A stretch of 50,648 nucleotides of DNA from Candidatus Helarchaeota archaeon (lineage in GTDB: Archaea; Asgardarchaeota; Lokiarchaeia; Helarchaeales; RDOG01), in assembly GCA_029838215.1 (NCBI GenBank), contig JALGVI010000007.1, positions 1 to 50,648 on the forward strand, written 5' to 3'. Positions 50,590 to 50,648 of the stretch are shown in pieces. How positions within the stretch are numbered: position 1 is the first letter of the stretch; the number at the start of each line of letters is the position of its first letter. The notes beneath the pieces were generated by a model that was given only the letters and a program-made list of their open reading frames with translations, had not been told where the DNA came from and did no database searches. A program made the position numbers and the translations under genes.

Positions 50590-50648
50590 ATGTTTATGGC
50601 AAAAATCACTGTAGATTTGGATAAGTGTAATGGCGATGGCATTTATGT
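50590..50648 (+). CDS. Start of a ferredoxin-like protein (cut by the window edge)
   Basis: Only the first 19 codons are visible: MFMAKITVDLDKCNGDGIY. The pattern I-T-V-D-x-D-K-C-x-G-x-G is the start of many [4Fe-4S] ferredoxins, with the next cysteines expected beyond the edge. GAGG lies 5 bases before the ATG. An in-frame ATG at 50596 is an alternative start. Confidence 0.55.
   Translation, partial: MFMAKITVDLDKCNGDGIY

Noticed and set aside
1..50648. tRNA, rRNA, CRISPR, insertion sequence or integrase
   Set aside because: I looked for cloverleaf ends, repeat-spacer periodicity, transposase/integrase motifs and terminal repeats and saw none. A covariance-model scan would be decisive for tRNAs.

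Overview
The window looks like chromosomal DNA of an Asgard-type archaeon (Lokiarchaeota-like; this is an inference). The DNA is AT-rich, genes often start with TTG or GTG, and promoters have archaeal TATA-like boxes. An archaeal-type acetyl-CoA synthase/corrinoid protein cluster is present. Several proteins carry roadblock/longin-like folds, and one gene reads through an in-frame UGA and is followed by a hairpin resembling a eukaryotic/Lokiarchaeal SECIS element. I saw no rRNA, tRNA, CRISPR array, insertion sequence or prophage.

Layout. 1-2.5 kb: glycosyltransferase and a PLP-dependent decarboxylase. 2.6-5.6 kb: a zinc-type ABC importer operon (binding protein, permease, ATPase). 5.7-9.8 kb: an all-helical, BAR-like protein, then an FtsX/LolD-type ABC exporter and a Lys-rich/acidic protein on the minus strand. 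10-16.8 kb: MazG-like pyrophosphohydrolase, a PIMT-like methyltransferase fusion, a giant surface receptor with a cytoplasmic longin-like domain and winged helix, and a MaoC-like protein. 17.2-21.7 kb: a 1493-residue protein joining a prenyltransferase-like toroid, coiled coils, winged helices and two membrane helices. 22-30 kb: DEAD-box helicase, seven-repeat surface propeller protein, membrane proteins and a zinc-ribbon protein. 30.3-34.6 kb: cyclase, class II fumarase, a 7TM protein with a longin-like tail, and a winged-helix regulator. 34.9-39.3 kb: cdhC, a 44-residue protein not previously called, cdhD and cdhE. 39.5-40.7 kb: HesB/IscA-like selenoprotein candidate, dicluster ferredoxin and an HxlR regulator with three alternating half-sites upstream. 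40.8-45.1 kb: a surface glycan/lipid set (GT2, LpxL-like acyltransferase, hexapeptide transferase). 45.2-50.6 kb: GNAT, DMT transporter, an unknown protein with a winged-helix regulator, two roadblock/LC7-type proteins and the start of a ferredoxin.

How the genes fit together. The cdh genes assemble or cleave acetyl-CoA through the carbonyl branch of the Wood-Ljungdahl pathway. The HesB-like selenoprotein and ferredoxin next door could serve Fe-S assembly or electron transfer, but that is inference. Two unrelated membrane proteins (11.8-16.3 kb and 32.8-33.9 kb) end in an alignable longin/roadblock-like module, and two free roadblock proteins lie near the right end. This suggests membrane receptors whose cytoplasmic output uses small-GTPase-regulator folds. 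The strongest items for follow-up are the UGA/SECIS locus, the docking-motif protein in the cdh operon, the two longin-tailed receptors and the 1493-residue toroid fusion.
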